DNA of 64,000 nt from Deinococcus budaensis (GCF_014201885.1 NZ_JACHFN010000001.1:522190-586189), one strand, 5' to 3'; positions 10,031 to 25,598 are shown, counted from the stretch's first letter. A program made the numbers and translations. The notes: generated from the sequence alone by a model not told the origin.

Positions 10031-10055
10031 AAACTTAGACAACTGGTCTAAGTTT
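10031..10055. promoter_or_regulatory. Second palindrome between gluQ and trpB
   Basis: AAACTTAGAC and GTCTAAGTTT form a 10-bp perfect inverted repeat with a 5-nt spacer. The gluQ stop codon lies inside it, and read leftward it is followed by TTTCCC, so it could be a gluQ terminator, an operator, or both. Confidence 0.5.
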
Positions 10056-10965
10056 GTGACTTCGGGAGGAATCCGGCAGCGCTCAGGTGCCCGCGCCACA
10101 GCGGCAGCAGTTCGGCGGCCTGGACGGCCCCAGGCACGTCCCAGCCCAGCGAGCGGGCCAGGGCCGCGAGGACCCGTCCGGGGGCCTCCCCCGCCTCCCG
10201 CAGCGCCTGCACGGACGGCGCCCCCCCGCGCTTGGCGAGGCGCTCGCCCCGGAAGTCGGTCAGCAGCGGGACATGCAGATAGCGCGGCGTGGCGAAACCC
10301 AGCGTCCACTGCAAGGCGACCTGCCGGGGAGTGGCGGGCCAGAGGTCGGCGCCGCGCACCACGTCCGTCACGCCAGTCAGCGCGTCGTCCACGACCACGG
10401 CGAGGTGATAGGCGAAGACGGCGTCGTTACGCTGAAGGACGAAGTCGCCCACCTCACGGAGGAGGTGCTGGCAGAGCGTCTCGCCGGTCAGGCTGTCGTG
10501 GGCGCACACGGTCTGGTCGGGAACCTTCCAGCGCGTCGCGGCGGGGCGCTGAGGGTCAGAGGGGCGGGCGCGGCAGGTGCCCGGATAGACGGGTTCGGCC
10601 CCGTGGGGCGCTCCGGCGCTGTCCTGAATCGCCTCCAGCACCTCGCGGCGGGTGCAGGTGCAGGGGTAGGTCTCCCCCGCCCTCGTCAGCCGGGCCAGCG
10701 CGGCTGCGTACACGTCCAGCCGCCCGGACTGCCGCGATTCGGCGTCCCAGTCGAGGCCCAGCCATTCCAGGTCGCGGCGGGTCACGTCATAAGCCCAGGG
10801 CCGGACCCGCCCGCTGTCGAGGTCCTCGAACCTCAGCAGGTGCTGTCCGCCCAGCGCCCGCGAGTGCAGCCAGGCGAGGAGCGCCGTGCGGGCGTTGCCC
10901 AGGTGCATCGCTCCGGTCGGGCTGGGCGCGAAACGGCCCACGAGGGGGGAGGGTGGGAAAGTCAC
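10048..10965 (-). CDS. gluQ: Glutamyl-Q tRNA(Asp) synthetase
   Basis: Stand-alone paralogue of the GlxRS catalytic core that attaches glutamate to the queuosine base of tRNA-Asp. The 305-residue length, VGRFAPSPTGAMHLGN opening with a HIGH-like MHLG motif, zinc-type cysteines (YPCTCTRRE plus GTCRA) and a KMSK-like RLAKR segment fit YadB/GluQ and exclude a full GltX, which carries an anticodon-binding domain. I chose the GTG at 10965: it opens MTFPPSPLVGRF and is 7 nt after TAGCCT. The open frame extends 25 codons further without family similarity. Confidence 0.9.
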   Translation of the reverse strand: MTFPPSPLVGRFAPSPTGAMHLGNARTALLAWLHSRALGGQHLLRFEDLDSGRVRPWAYDVTRRDLEWLGLDWDAESRQSGRLDVYAAALARLTRAGETYPCTCTRREVLEAIQDSAGAPHGAEPVYPGTCRARPSDPQRPAATRWKVPDQTVCAHDSLTGETLCQHLLREVGDFVLQRNDAVFAYHLAVVVDDALTGVTDVVRGADLWPATPRQVALQWTLGFATPRYLHVPLLTDFRGERLAKRGGAPSVQALREAGEAPGRVLAALARSLGWDVPGAVQAAELLPLWRGHLSAAGFLPKSQT

Positions 10966-10978
10966 GCTCCCCAGGCTA
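10966..10978 (-). promoter_or_regulatory. Leaderless -10 box of gluQ
   Basis: TAGCCT plus 7 nt plus GTG at 10965 on the minus strand. A GGGGAG within the 7-nt gap would be too close to the GTG for normal Shine-Dalgarno use. Confidence 0.55.
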
Positions 10979-11112
10979 AGGCTCCGGGCAACGGCGCAAG
11001 GTGGCAAGCCGCCCACGGACAGGCGCAGAATATTCAGCACCTCACCCGGCGCGGGCCGGGCGCCCGCCCCCGGCCCCGACCCGACCTGCCGGACAGCTCA
11101 GGGAGGTCCACC

Positions 11113-11613
11113 ATGAAGACCGCCGCAGAGTCCGCCGCACGGTTTCTCATCCCTCCGCAAGGCGGGACGGCGCTGGTCAATCCCATTGGCGGGCCGATGG
11201 TGCTCAAGCTGGGAAGTGCCCAGACCGCCGGGGCCTACTCGGTCCACGACAACCTGCTGCCGCCCGGCTCTCCGGGGCCGCGCCCGCATCTGCACCGCTG
11301 GCACGAGGAGACGTTTTACGTGCTGGACGGAGAACTGAGCGTGCGGGTGGCCGAGCAGACCGTGCAGGCCCCGGCAGGCTCGTTCGTGGTCATTCCGCGC
11401 GGCACCGTTCATCAGCCGTTCAACCCCCACCCAGACCCCGTCCGCGTGCTGCTGATCTTTTCTCCCGGTGGCATGGAAGACTTCTTCGTGGAGGCGGCGC
11501 AGGGACGCCATCCCCTTCAGGCTCTCCCGCAGGACCCGGCCGCGCAGGCGAGCTTGCAGGCCTTGACCGGGCGCTACGGGTACGAATTCGCGGAGCTGCC
11601 CCCGGCACGCTGA
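11113..11613 (+). CDS. Cupin-domain protein (166 aa)
   Basis: Single-domain cupin. The metal-binding motif is RPHLHRWHEETFYVLDGEL (two or three His and a Glu) at about residues 58-76, and the second motif VIPRGTVHQPFNP adds the last His. Family members are dioxygenases, isomerases or sugar-binding proteins; nothing here fixes the substrate. The start ATG at 11113 has a GGGAGG Shine-Dalgarno. It is divergent from gluQ, with a 147-bp GC-rich gap. Soluble, with no signal peptide. Confidence 0.85.
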   Translation: MKTAAESAARFLIPPQGGTALVNPIGGPMVLKLGSAQTAGAYSVHDNLLPPGSPGPRPHLHRWHEETFYVLDGELSVRVAEQTVQAPAGSFVVIPRGTVHQPFNPHPDPVRVLLIFSPGGMEDFFVEAAQGRHPLQALPQDPAAQASLQALTGRYGYEFAELPPAR

Positions 11614-11644
11614 CCCCGGACCCCCGGCACGCCATCATGGCCGC

Positions 11645-11878
11645 ATGACCGACCCGCGCGTGCAGACGCTGCTGACCTCCGAGACGTACTGGACCGCGCG
11701 GGCGCTGCGCGAGCAGGGCAGCCGCTTTTACCGGGCGCTGGGAGACGCGCTGGACGCCGCCGACCTCGGTAACCGCCGCCGCCTGTACGAGGGCTGGACC
11801 CAGGAGCTGTGGGACTTCTACGAACGGGGCCTGCGCCTGGAGGAGGGTGAGCGCCGCTCCGGCGCTGGCGACGGCTGA
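11645..11878 (+). CDS. Small hypothetical protein (77 aa)
   Basis: Unrecognised. The sequence is amphipathic-helical (TYWTARALREQGSRFYRALGDALD, then RRRLYEGWTQELWDFYERGLRLEE) and rich in aromatic residues and Arg/Glu, typical of a small soluble helical protein. It starts 31 nt after the cupin stop with no clear Shine-Dalgarno, and may be co-transcribed with the cupin. No motif assigns a function. Confidence 0.55.
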   Translation: MTDPRVQTLLTSETYWTARALREQGSRFYRALGDALDAADLGNRRRLYEGWTQELWDFYERGLRLEEGERRSGAGDG

Positions 11879-11979
11879 AAGGTCGCCGCGTACAGCGCCT
11901 CGCGCGCCAGCGTCCACAGGGCGCTCCACGCGGCTTTCATGCTGCCGTTACGTGGGGGGCCGGGGGACGTTCCCGGGCG

Positions 11980-11992
11980 TACACTGCCGCGC
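11980..11992 (+). promoter_or_regulatory. Leaderless -10 box for the BshB-like deacetylase
   Basis: TACACT plus 7 nt plus ATG at 11993. The box rules out the upstream in-frame start at 11939. Confidence 0.6.
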
Positions 11993-12856
11993 ATGACCCT
12001 TCCGCCCGCCTCTGTGCCGCAGGCCACCCTTCTCGCCGTGTTCGCCCACCCCGACGACGAGGCCTTCAGCGTGGGCGGCACGCTGACCCACTACGCGCGC
12101 AGAGGGGTGCGGGTGGTCCTGGCCTGCGCGACCCGGGGCGAGGCGGGCAAGATCACGGTGCCCGGCATGACGGTGGACGACCTCGGCCAGCAGCGCGAGC
12201 AGGAGTTGCGCGAGGCCTGCCGCGCCCTGGAACTCGGGGAGGAACCCGTCTTTCTGGACTACCACGACTCGGGCCGCTACGAGCGCACCCGCCATGACGA
12301 CCCCCTCGCGCTGATGAACGTGAACCCGCTGGACGTGGAGGTCAAACTCCGCGCCCTGATCGCGGACGTGGGGCCGCAGGTCATCGTGACCTTCGATCCG
12401 CACGGCGGCTACGGGCACGTGGACCACCTTCAGATTCACCGGGCGACCACGGCGGCCTTTTTCAGCAGCGGGCACCTGCCAGGGGGCGGGCCGCAGCGGC
12501 TGTACTACACGGCGATGTCCCACGAGGCCGCGCAGGGCATCGCGCGCATGGGCCAGGACCTCGACCCGCTGGTCTACGGGGTGGGCGAGAGCACGGTCGC
12601 CGTGCGCCTGAACGTGGCCGCCTACGCCGAGAACAAGAAAGCCGCCCTGGCTGCCCACGGCACCCAGACGGGCGAGACCAGCCTGCTGGGCCGCCTGTCG
12701 CCCCAGGAGCGCGCCGAGATGGAAACCCGGATGCTGGGCACCGAGGGCTTTTCCATCGGCGGCACCCGCACCGCCCTGGCCCGCTACCCGCTGCGCGGCC
12801 TGTTCGACGGCTTGCCGGGGTATGAGGCGCTGGACGGGGAGGAGAGCGGACGGTAG
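11993..12856 (+). CDS. LmbE/PIG-L family N-deacetylase, bacillithiol BshB-like (287 aa)
   Basis: Zinc deacetylase of the PIG-L/LmbE superfamily. AHPDDE (residues 18-23) and a downstream GHVDH supply the His/Asp metal ligands. Members act on GlcNAc-linked substrates, such as GlcNAc-malate in bacillithiol synthesis, mycothiol precursors or conjugates. Deinococcus is known to make bacillithiol, so a BshB role is the best guess, but several paralogues normally coexist and I cannot tell BshB from a detoxifying amidase. Start chosen at 11993 from the TACACT-N7-ATG leaderless arrangement. Cytoplasmic. Confidence 0.8.
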   Translation: MTLPPASVPQATLLAVFAHPDDEAFSVGGTLTHYARRGVRVVLACATRGEAGKITVPGMTVDDLGQQREQELREACRALELGEEPVFLDYHDSGRYERTRHDDPLALMNVNPLDVEVKLRALIADVGPQVIVTFDPHGGYGHVDHLQIHRATTAAFFSSGHLPGGGPQRLYYTAMSHEAAQGIARMGQDLDPLVYGVGESTVAVRLNVAAYAENKKAALAAHGTQTGETSLLGRLSPQERAEMETRMLGTEGFSIGGTRTALARYPLRGLFDGLPGYEALDGEESGR

Positions 12857-13054
12857 GCGCCAGGCTGTCAGGAACGTGGACCGGAGCGGCAAGAGCCTTC
12901 CCGGTCCACCTTCCTCAACCCGCGCCCTTGCAAGACCTGTGGCGGGTGGGGACCCGAACGGCCCTCGGTCCCTGCCCGGCCACATTTTCCGCGTGCGCGC
13001 CGCTTCCTGACCAGGAGTCCTGGGAGGGACCTGACCCCTCCCCGTCCGGGCAAC

Positions 13055-13354
13055 TCAGTGCAGCAGTCGCCGCACCGCGAAGCGCACCCGGCCCAGGCTG
13101 GCGACCTCGTCGAAGGCGGTCAGCAGCACCTGATCGCCGTGGGGGGTCAGCAGCACCGGGCCGCCGTCGAGGTCGAGCAGCAGGTCCTGCCACTCGCCGC
13201 CGCCCAGCGCCGCTTGCAGGCTGGTGACCACCGCGCGGCCCGCCTGCACCACGCTGATATCGCTGCCGCCCCCCGCGCTGCTCACGATGCCGCCCGCCGC
13301 GTCGATCAGGGCGACGTGCCGGATACCGCGCACCTCCAGAAGCTGCGAGATCAC
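13055..13354 (-). CDS. Roadblock/LC7-domain protein 3 (99 aa)
   Basis: Small alpha/beta Roadblock/LC7 protein: GIRHVALIDAAGGIVSSAG opening strand-turn, central helix, then VLLTPHGDQVLLTAFDEVASLGRVRF, which is the characteristic two strands followed by the final helix. Such proteins act as regulators of small GTPases (MglB type) or as dimeric scaffolds. It is the last of three roadblock genes and its ATG overlaps the stop of the second by 4 nt. Shortest of the three, lacking the N-terminal helix of the first. Confidence 0.75.
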   Translation of the reverse strand: MISQLLEVRGIRHVALIDAAGGIVSSAGGGSDISVVQAGRAVVTSLQAALGGGEWQDLLLDLDGGPVLLTPHGDQVLLTAFDEVASLGRVRFAVRRLLH

Positions 13355-13694
13355 GCCGGCTCCAGGCGGGGCAGGCTGCCCAGTTCCAGCGCCAGGCGGG
13401 CCAGCAGCTGCTGGGCGGCGCGGGTGTCGGTGCCGCGCGTCTGCGCCACCCCCAGGACAAAGTCGCCGCTCGTCACGGCGACGACCTCGACCCGCTCGCT
13501 GGTAAAGGCGAGGCGGGTGACGCTTCCGGCGCCCAGGCGGCGGGCCGTGCGGTCCAGGCCCACCTTGAGCGAGGCGAGTTCGGCCGCCAGGGCGTCTCCC
13601 CCCTCGCCCAGCAGCTCGATGGGCAGGCCGTCAGGGCCGACCAGGGCGCTGGCGACCACGCCCGGCACCCCGCGCAGGGGGTCGAGTTTGACGC

Positions 13695-13698
<4 letters not shown>
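13351..13698 (-). CDS. Roadblock/LC7-domain protein 2 (115 aa)
   Basis: Second roadblock module in the cluster: LDPLRGVPGVVASALVGPDGLPIELLGEGGD is the typical first hairpin, and VEVVAVTSGDFVLGVAQTRGTDTRAAQQLLARLALEL the terminal strands and helix. Overlaps both neighbours by 4 nt (13351-13354 and 13695-13698), so the three products are almost certainly made in step and may form a hetero-oligomer. No GTPase (MglA-like) gene is seen nearby. Confidence 0.75.
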
Positions 13699-14045
<347 letters not shown>

Positions 14046-14081
14046 CGCCGCGATGATAGGGGGCCTGCTCACGCAAAATTC

Positions 14082-14783
14082 TCACAGGCCCATCAGGCGA
14101 CCGGGGAACTCCTGAAGCCGCGCGGTAAGCGCCGACTGCTCGGCCCGCCCGAAGCCCCAGGCGGCCAGGTAAAGCCCAGGATTTCCCCAGCGGGTCTCCA
14201 GATGGTCCAGAGCGGCCAGAATGTCCTCCAGCCGGGAAGGGGCGAAAGGAGCCAGGCTCGCCCAGGCCCCGAGCGTTTTGCTGGCCTGGGCGTCCGCGTA
14301 AAAGTCCGCCAGCGCTGGCCCGCTGGCCGCGTGGTCTGCCGCGATCTCCGCGCGCGGCACGTCCGCCAGCTCCAGACACAGCGCCACGATCAGGCCGGTG
14401 CGGTCCTTCCCGGCGTGGCAGTGCAGCAGCACCGGGCCGGGCGGCGCGTCCAGCACGGCGCCGAGAATGGCGACGATCTGATTGGCGGCATGGTCGAGAT
14501 GCGCGCGGTAGTGATCGGCATTTGTCTGCGCTTCCGCTGTGGCCGTGTTCAGCGCGCGGTTGCGGTGAGGCAGCAGCGGCAGATTCAGGTATTCGGGGCG
14601 GCCCAGAAACGGCGGCGGGTCCCGGTCGCGCTCGGTGCGGTTTCGTAGGTCGATAATCCGGGCGAATCCAACGGCCAGAAGTTCTTGCCTTCCCCGCCCG
14701 CTCAGGCGGCCGAGGGTGCCGCTGCGGCACAGGCCCGGCAGCGGGCGGCGGAAGTTCAGGGCGCCGTCGGGGGGAGTGAACAC
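14082..14783 (-). CDS. Tyrosine-protein phosphatase, PTP/dual-specificity type (233 aa)
   Basis: The active-site loop HCHAGKDRTG (CX5R) matches the bacterial tyrosine phosphatase family related to MptpB, where Cys is the nucleophile, Arg binds phosphate, and the KD variant is associated with phosphoinositide or dual specificity. N-terminal LNFRRPLPGLCRSGTL and FARIIDLRNRTE are the usual substrate-loop segments. Start is GTG at 14783; no convincing -10 box or Shine-Dalgarno. Upstream gene of the roadblock operon, which hints at a signalling module but does not prove one. Confidence 0.85.
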   Translation of the reverse strand: MFTPPDGALNFRRPLPGLCRSGTLGRLSGRGRQELLAVGFARIIDLRNRTERDRDPPPFLGRPEYLNLPLLPHRNRALNTATAEAQTNADHYRAHLDHAANQIVAILGAVLDAPPGPVLLHCHAGKDRTGLIVALCLELADVPRAEIAADHAASGPALADFYADAQASKTLGAWASLAPFAPSRLEDILAALDHLETRWGNPGLYLAAWGFGRAEQSALTARLQEFPGRLMGL

Positions 14784-14886
14784 GGGGCTATGGTCGCGCT
14801 TCGGCGGTGGTCCGCGCCCCCCCTCTCCATCCTGTTTTTCGCGTCCGGGTGCGGTAGAATAGCCGCAGTTGAGGGAATGGGCGCTA

Positions 14887-14903
14887 TTACGCTAACAGCA
14901 TAA
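14887..14903. promoter_or_regulatory. Candidate RDRM (DdrO operator) upstream of gyrA
   Basis: The 17-bp sequence TTACGCTAACAGCATAA is an imperfect palindrome (TTAyGC-N5-GCATAA). It matches 10 of 17 positions of the Deinococcus radiation/desiccation response motif as I recall it, with the outer TTA and CATAA intact. It overlaps the -35 of the promoter at 14909-14914, where a repressor would block RNA polymerase. gyrA is an established RDR-regulon gene in D. radiodurans. Confidence 0.6.
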
Positions 14904-14914
14904 TCTGGTATACT
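14887..14914 (+). promoter_or_regulatory. gyrA promoter P1, extended -10
   Basis: TATACT at 14909-14914 with an upstream TGg extension (14906-14908) and TTACGC 16 bp further upstream as a weak -35. This is the best -10 box in the region, about 90 bp from the gyrA start. Confidence 0.65.
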
Positions 14915-14989
14915 CATTCTATTCCCGGCGCTGTACCGGGCCTCTCCCCCTCCCCTCGTCAGCGGGCCACCGGGCCTGACTGGCGCCCC

Positions 14990-15003
14990 TAGACTGGAGT
15001 CTC
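14990..15003 (+). promoter_or_regulatory. gyrA proximal -10 box P2
   Basis: TAGACT plus 8 nt plus ATG at 15004. It could give a leaderless gyrA mRNA, while GGAG within the 8 nt could serve as a close Shine-Dalgarno on the longer P1 transcript. Confidence 0.45.
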
Positions 15004-17433
<2,430 letters not shown>

Positions 17434-17453
17434 GCCCACAGCGGCCCTCCCGC

Positions 17454-17485
17454 AGCGCCCGGCCCCGGATGGCTGGGCGCTTTTT
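17454..17485 (+). terminator. Intrinsic terminator of gyrA
   Basis: Eleven-base-pair stem (AGCGCCCGGCC / GGCTGGGCGCT, one G-U pair) followed directly by TTTTT. Confidence 0.85.
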
Positions 17486-17641
17486 CGTCGCCTGCCCGGT
17501 CCGGGCCACCCGGCCGCCTCGCCGCGCGCACCTATGAACCCGCCATGAGGAGGGGCGCCGCCGCGCCTGCCCCCTTTTGTTCGACGTGGAGCCGACTCGC
17601 GACCGGAGAGGCGCAGGGACGCTTCGTAAGCTAAATGGCGG

Positions 17642-17687
<46 letters not shown>

Positions 17688-17747
17688 GTGATCCATGCCG
17701 GGATGTGCCCGGTTCATGTCAACACCAACGCCGAGGAGGCGACCCCA

Positions 17748-18359
<612 letters not shown>

Positions 18360-18380
18360 GTCTCCCTCTCCAGCGTTCAG

Positions 18381-18409
18381 GCCGTCCGGTTCACGCCGGG
18401 CGGCTTTTT
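18381..18409 (+). terminator. Intrinsic terminator of the ddrI-like gene
   Basis: Nine-base-pair stem (GCCGTCCGG / CCGGGCGGC, one G-U) with a 6-nt loop and TTTTT. Confidence 0.85.
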
Positions 18410-18471
18410 GTGGGCGCTCCAGTGTCTCGGCCAGAGGGACTCGTGACTGCCGCTGCGCCGCCAGCGCCCGC

Positions 18472-18484
18472 TAGACTCGCCCGG
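18472..18484 (+). promoter_or_regulatory. Leaderless -10 box for fprA
   Basis: TAGACT plus 7 nt plus ATG at 18485. No Shine-Dalgarno. Confidence 0.65.
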
Positions 18485-19864
<1,380 letters not shown>

Positions 19865-19940
19865 GCGCCGCCGCACAGCGCCGGGAGGGCAGGGGGGGGC
19901 CAGGGACGAATGCGCCCCGGCCCCCCTGCCATACTCTGTC

Positions 19941-20960
19941 ATGCAAGACGCTCCCCGGACGGACGTGCTGGTGGTCGGCGGCGGCCCGGCGGGGCTGTAC
20001 GCGGCCTTTTACGCAGGCTGGCGCGGATTGAGCGTGCGCGTGCTGGAGGCGCGGGGCGAGCTGGGCGGGCAACTCACGGCCCTCTACCCCGACAAGTTGG
20101 TCTACGACGCGCCGGGGTCGCCGCAGGTCCGGGCGGCCGAGCTGGTCCGGTCGCTGGAGGCGCAGCTCGCCCCGCTGGGGGTGGACCTGCGGCTGGGCGA
20201 GGTGGCCCGCACGCTGGAGCCGGACGAACAGGGGGGCTGGCGGGTCGGCACGGACCGGGCGGCCTACCCGGCGGGCGCGGTCATCCTGGCGGCCGGGCTG
20301 GGGGCGCTGCTGCCGCGTGAGGTGCGGGTGCCCGGCGCGCAGACGCACCCGGACGTGCGGGCCGACCTGCCCGACCCGGCCCACCTGACGGGTCGGCGGG
20401 TGCTGGTGGTGGGCGGGGTGCCGCAGGCGACGCGGGCTGCGCTGGACCTCGCCGGGGCGGGGGCGAGCGTGACCCTCACCCACCGCCGGGCGGGCTTCCG
20501 GGGCGATCCGGGGACGCTGGCGCGGCTGGAGGCCGAGCGGGAGGCGGGCCGGGTGCAGGTCCTCGCCCCTGCCGTGCTGGAGGCCCTGACGCCGACCGGG
20601 GCCACCCTGAGTGTGAGTGGGGAGACGCTCGACCTGCCCGCCGACACCGTGCTGGTCCTCAACGGCTACCTCCCCGACCTCTCCCCGCTGCTGGGCTGGC
20701 CGCTGGCCTGGGAGGGCGAGTACGTGCCGGACGGCCCCGGCGGGCAGACCGCGCTGCCGGGCGTGTACGTGGTGGGCGACCTCGCGGAGTCGGGCGGGGA
20801 CTTCAAGCTGCTGTCGCTGGCCTTTGCGCAGGCGGCGCTGGCCGCCAACCACGCCGCGCACCACGTCCAGCCCGGGTTGAAGGTGAGGCCGGGCCACAGC
20901 AGCGAGCGGGGCGGCTACCCGGCTCCGGCACGGCCCGGGGGGGAGCGGCAACCCGGCTAG
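19941..20960 (+). CDS. Thioredoxin-reductase-like ferredoxin--NADP+ reductase, YumC type (339 aa)
   Basis: Two-Rossmann flavoprotein with FAD motif VVGGGPAGLYAAFYAGWRGLSVRVLE, the ELGGQLTALYPDKLVYDAPG segment typical of the YumC/FNR2 family, NADPH motif VVGGVPQATRAALDL (last Gly of GxGxxA replaced) and FAD motif GVYVVGDLAESGGDFKLLSLAFAQ. The redox CxxC of thioredoxin reductase is missing and I see no cysteine at all, so it should reduce ferredoxin or flavodoxin, not thioredoxin. An ATACTCT element lies 3-5 nt before the ATG. Its TAG stop codon is the first half of the next gene's -10 box. Confidence 0.85.
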   Translation: MQDAPRTDVLVVGGGPAGLYAAFYAGWRGLSVRVLEARGELGGQLTALYPDKLVYDAPGSPQVRAAELVRSLEAQLAPLGVDLRLGEVARTLEPDEQGGWRVGTDRAAYPAGAVILAAGLGALLPREVRVPGAQTHPDVRADLPDPAHLTGRRVLVVGGVPQATRAALDLAGAGASVTLTHRRAGFRGDPGTLARLEAEREAGRVQVLAPAVLEALTPTGATLSVSGETLDLPADTVLVLNGYLPDLSPLLGWPLAWEGEYVPDGPGGQTALPGVYVVGDLAESGGDFKLLSLAFAQAALAANHAAHHVQPGLKVRPGHSSERGGYPAPARPGGERQPG

Positions 20961-20970
20961 AATGCCGCTT
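20958..20970 (+). promoter_or_regulatory. -10 box embedded in the preceding stop codon
   Basis: TAGAAT at 20958-20963 begins with the TAG stop of the ferredoxin reductase gene and is 7 nt from ATG 20971. This supports 20971 as the true start of the fusion gene instead of the ATG at 20962, which would fall inside the -10 element. Confidence 0.55.
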
Positions 20971-22644
<1,674 letters not shown>

Positions 22645-22760
22645 GCGTTGGTGGTGGCCTGAGCGCAGCAGGCCCCCACCCCGCCTGCCCCGGAAACCTT
22701 CACGGCCCGTCAGCAAACTTACCCTGCCGGGTCAGGCGGGCGCCCTATCCTGCCGGAACG

Positions 22761-24260
22761 ATGTTTGCCGTCCCCAGGCCGCTGCGCCGCTTTCTGCTTC
22801 CCCTGCTGACCACCTGTGGCCTCGCCCTGAGCGGCGGCGCGGGGGCCGCCGAATTGCCGCTGGGCCTGGGCGGCGTGCTGCCTCCCGCGCCGCTGAACGC
22901 GGGCGCCCTGACCTGCGCCGCCCCCACCGACCCGCTGGACCTCGCCCTATGGCGGGTGACGACGGAGGGGGGCAGGCGGCCCGACCTGTCCTGCGCGAAC
23001 GCCTTCGTGGGCTACCTGCGAACGCCGCGCACGTCCACCCAGCCGGACGCCTTTGACGTGACGGCCTCCCAGATTCGCCAGGCCCGCAGCGAGGTTTTGC
23101 TCGCCAGCATGGAATGGCAGGCGGGCGAGGGGCATCCCGGCTGGACCTTCGCGCAGGCGGTGCGCGACCTGTACGGCAAGGTCCGCGCGACCCCGGCGGC
23201 CTACCCGCAGGGCATGACGGTGCGGGTGTCGCTGGGCGGCTACCCCGACCTGAAACGCGACGACGGCGCGACCCAGCCGCTGGCCCTGGTGCGCGACCTG
23301 CGGCGGCTGGGCGTGCCGCTGAGCGATCCGGCGAACCGCTGGCAGCTCGCGGTGGCGAACTACCCCTATTTTCCGCACAGCCACGCCAAGCTGCACGTGA
23401 TCGACGGGGTGGACCTGACCGTGGCGGGCTACAACTTCACCGACGTTCACCTGCCTGGGGTGGGCCAGCCCGAGCGCAACCTGCAAGACCTTGGCCTGCG
23501 GATGCGCGGTCCGGTCGCCCAGGACGGGGTGGCGGTGTTCGACGACCTGTGGCGGCTCTCGCGGCAGGTGGGTTGCCCGCCGGGCGTGACTGCGGACGAC
23601 GTGGCCCGCCGCTGCCGCCTGACCGCCCCCGAGCCGCCGGTCCACCCGGCCTCCGCGCACCGGGTCCAGCCGTCGGGAACCGCTCGCGCCTTCCTGCTCT
23701 ACCGCCGCCCCGGCTTCGATCAGGCCGACCGGGCGCACCTCGCGCTGCTGGGGCAGGCCCGCCGCGAGATCGACCTGATGCAGGTCAACTTCAGTCCGCG
23801 TCTGGAGTGCTGGCTGTCGTACCTCGACCCCGACGAGTGCCCGGTGGATCGCTGGCCGGTGTACATGCAGGCCGTGCTGCACGCGATGGAACGCGGCGTC
23901 AAGGTCCGGGTGCTGACCGTGGGCGACTGGATCGACCGGGTGTCCAACCGCAGCGGGATCGCCCTGCTGCGGCTTGAGGCGCGGCGCCGGGGAATCGAGG
24001 ACCGCTTCGAGGCCCGCTACGTGACCCGCCGGATGCACACCAAGGCGCTGACGGTGGACGGGCGGATGGTGCTGGTGGGCAGCATGAACTTCCACTTCTC
24101 GGCCTGGGGACCGCTGGGGCTGAACGAGGCGGTGCTGGCGACCAGCGACCCGGCGGCGGTGGCGGGGCAGCAGGCGAGCTTCGCGGACATGTGGAACAAC
24201 CACACCCGCGAGGCGCCCCCCGAGTGGTGGATGCGGAACGTGCAGGCTCCCCCCCGCTGA
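22761..24260 (+). CDS. Secreted phospholipase D-like protein, paralogue 1 (499 aa)
   Basis: Signal peptide (residues 1-29, [15 protein letters not shown]) followed by two HKD half-sites of the PLD superfamily: [11 protein letters not shown] with His208, Lys210, Asp215, and [10 protein letters not shown] with His426, Lys428, Asp433. Both are complete, so the enzyme should be active as a phosphodiesterase, cardiolipin synthase-like enzyme or nuclease, outside the cytoplasmic membrane. Several Cys pairs (LTCAAP, LSCANA, GCPP, RCRL) fit an oxidising compartment. A paralogue sits on the other side of ispH in opposite orientation. TATCCT lies 9 nt before the ATG. Confidence 0.85.
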   Translation: MFAVPRPLRRFLLPLLTTCGLALSGGAGAAELPLGLGGVLPPAPLNAGALTCAAPTDPLDLALWRVTTEGGRRPDLSCANAFVGYLRTPRTSTQPDAFDVTASQIRQARSEVLLASMEWQAGEGHPGWTFAQAVRDLYGKVRATPAAYPQGMTVRVSLGGYPDLKRDDGATQPLALVRDLRRLGVPLSDPANRWQLAVANYPYFPHSHAKLHVIDGVDLTVAGYNFTDVHLPGVGQPERNLQDLGLRMRGPVAQDGVAVFDDLWRLSRQVGCPPGVTADDVARRCRLTAPEPPVHPASAHRVQPSGTARAFLLYRRPGFDQADRAHLALLGQARREIDLMQVNFSPRLECWLSYLDPDECPVDRWPVYMQAVLHAMERGVKVRVLTVGDWIDRVSNRSGIALLRLEARRRGIEDRFEARYVTRRMHTKALTVDGRMVLVGSMNFHFSAWGPLGLNEAVLATSDPAAVAGQQASFADMWNNHTREAPPEWWMRNVQAPPR

Positions 24261-24306
24261 GAGGCGCTCCGGGACTTCCCGCACCCTCTCGCCCGCAGCC
24301 CCCGCC

Positions 24307-24318
24307 TACACTGGGGGC
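24307..24318 (+). promoter_or_regulatory. -10 box ahead of the ispH leader ORF
   Basis: TACACT plus 6 nt plus ATG at 24319. The spacing to the ispH ATG at 24335 would be 22 nt, so a leaderless transcript would begin with the 7-codon ORF, not ispH. Confidence 0.5.
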
Positions 24319-24334
24319 ATGTCGGGGCCTTTTC

Positions 24335-24342
<8 letters not shown>
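24319..24342 (+). CDS. Seven-codon leaderless ORF overlapping the ispH start
   Basis: ATG TCG GGG CCT TTT CAT GGT TGA encodes MSGPFHG and ends 5 nt inside ispH, whose ATG is at 24335 in the +1 frame. It sits 6 nt after a TACACT box, the window's leaderless arrangement, whereas ispH itself has neither a well-placed box nor a Shine-Dalgarno. It may serve to load ribosomes for re-initiation on ispH. No protein function is implied. Confidence 0.4.
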
Positions 24343-25330
<988 letters not shown>

Positions 25331-25598
25331 GGGGAACGGTCGAGGGCGGCTGAGCACGGAGGCGTAGAGGTCAGGACCTCCGGTGAGGGCTGGAGGATGC
25401 TGCCTCCCCCACGACTTCCATCCCTTCAAAAGAACGTCAGAGGGGCCTTTGCGGCGCAGCTTAGCGAGTCCACACCGTCCAACCCGCACGTCCTCTGCGC
25501 CTTCTGCCCCGCCGCCCTGGAAGTCCGGTCGGGAAGTGGCCCTGGAGAGCTGGGGAGAGTTCCGGAATCCGTAGCCTTCCTCACTCCACGCGCCGGGT

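Noticed and set aside
11818..11940. Minus-strand 40-codon ORF MKAAWSALWTLAREALYAAT...
   Set aside because: Attractive amphipathic start, but it overlaps the end of the 77-residue gene antisense, has no -10 box or SD, and ends in Arg/Ser-rich low-complexity sequence.
12857..13054. Possible gene or RNA between the BshB-like gene and the roadblock genes
   Set aside because: Only imperfect GC-rich inverted repeats are seen. No plausible ORF and no tRNA-like cloverleaf.
25331..25598. Gene in the ispH-PLD2 gap
   Set aside because: Convergent intergenic region with minor repeats (AGGTC/GACCT) and no supported ORF.
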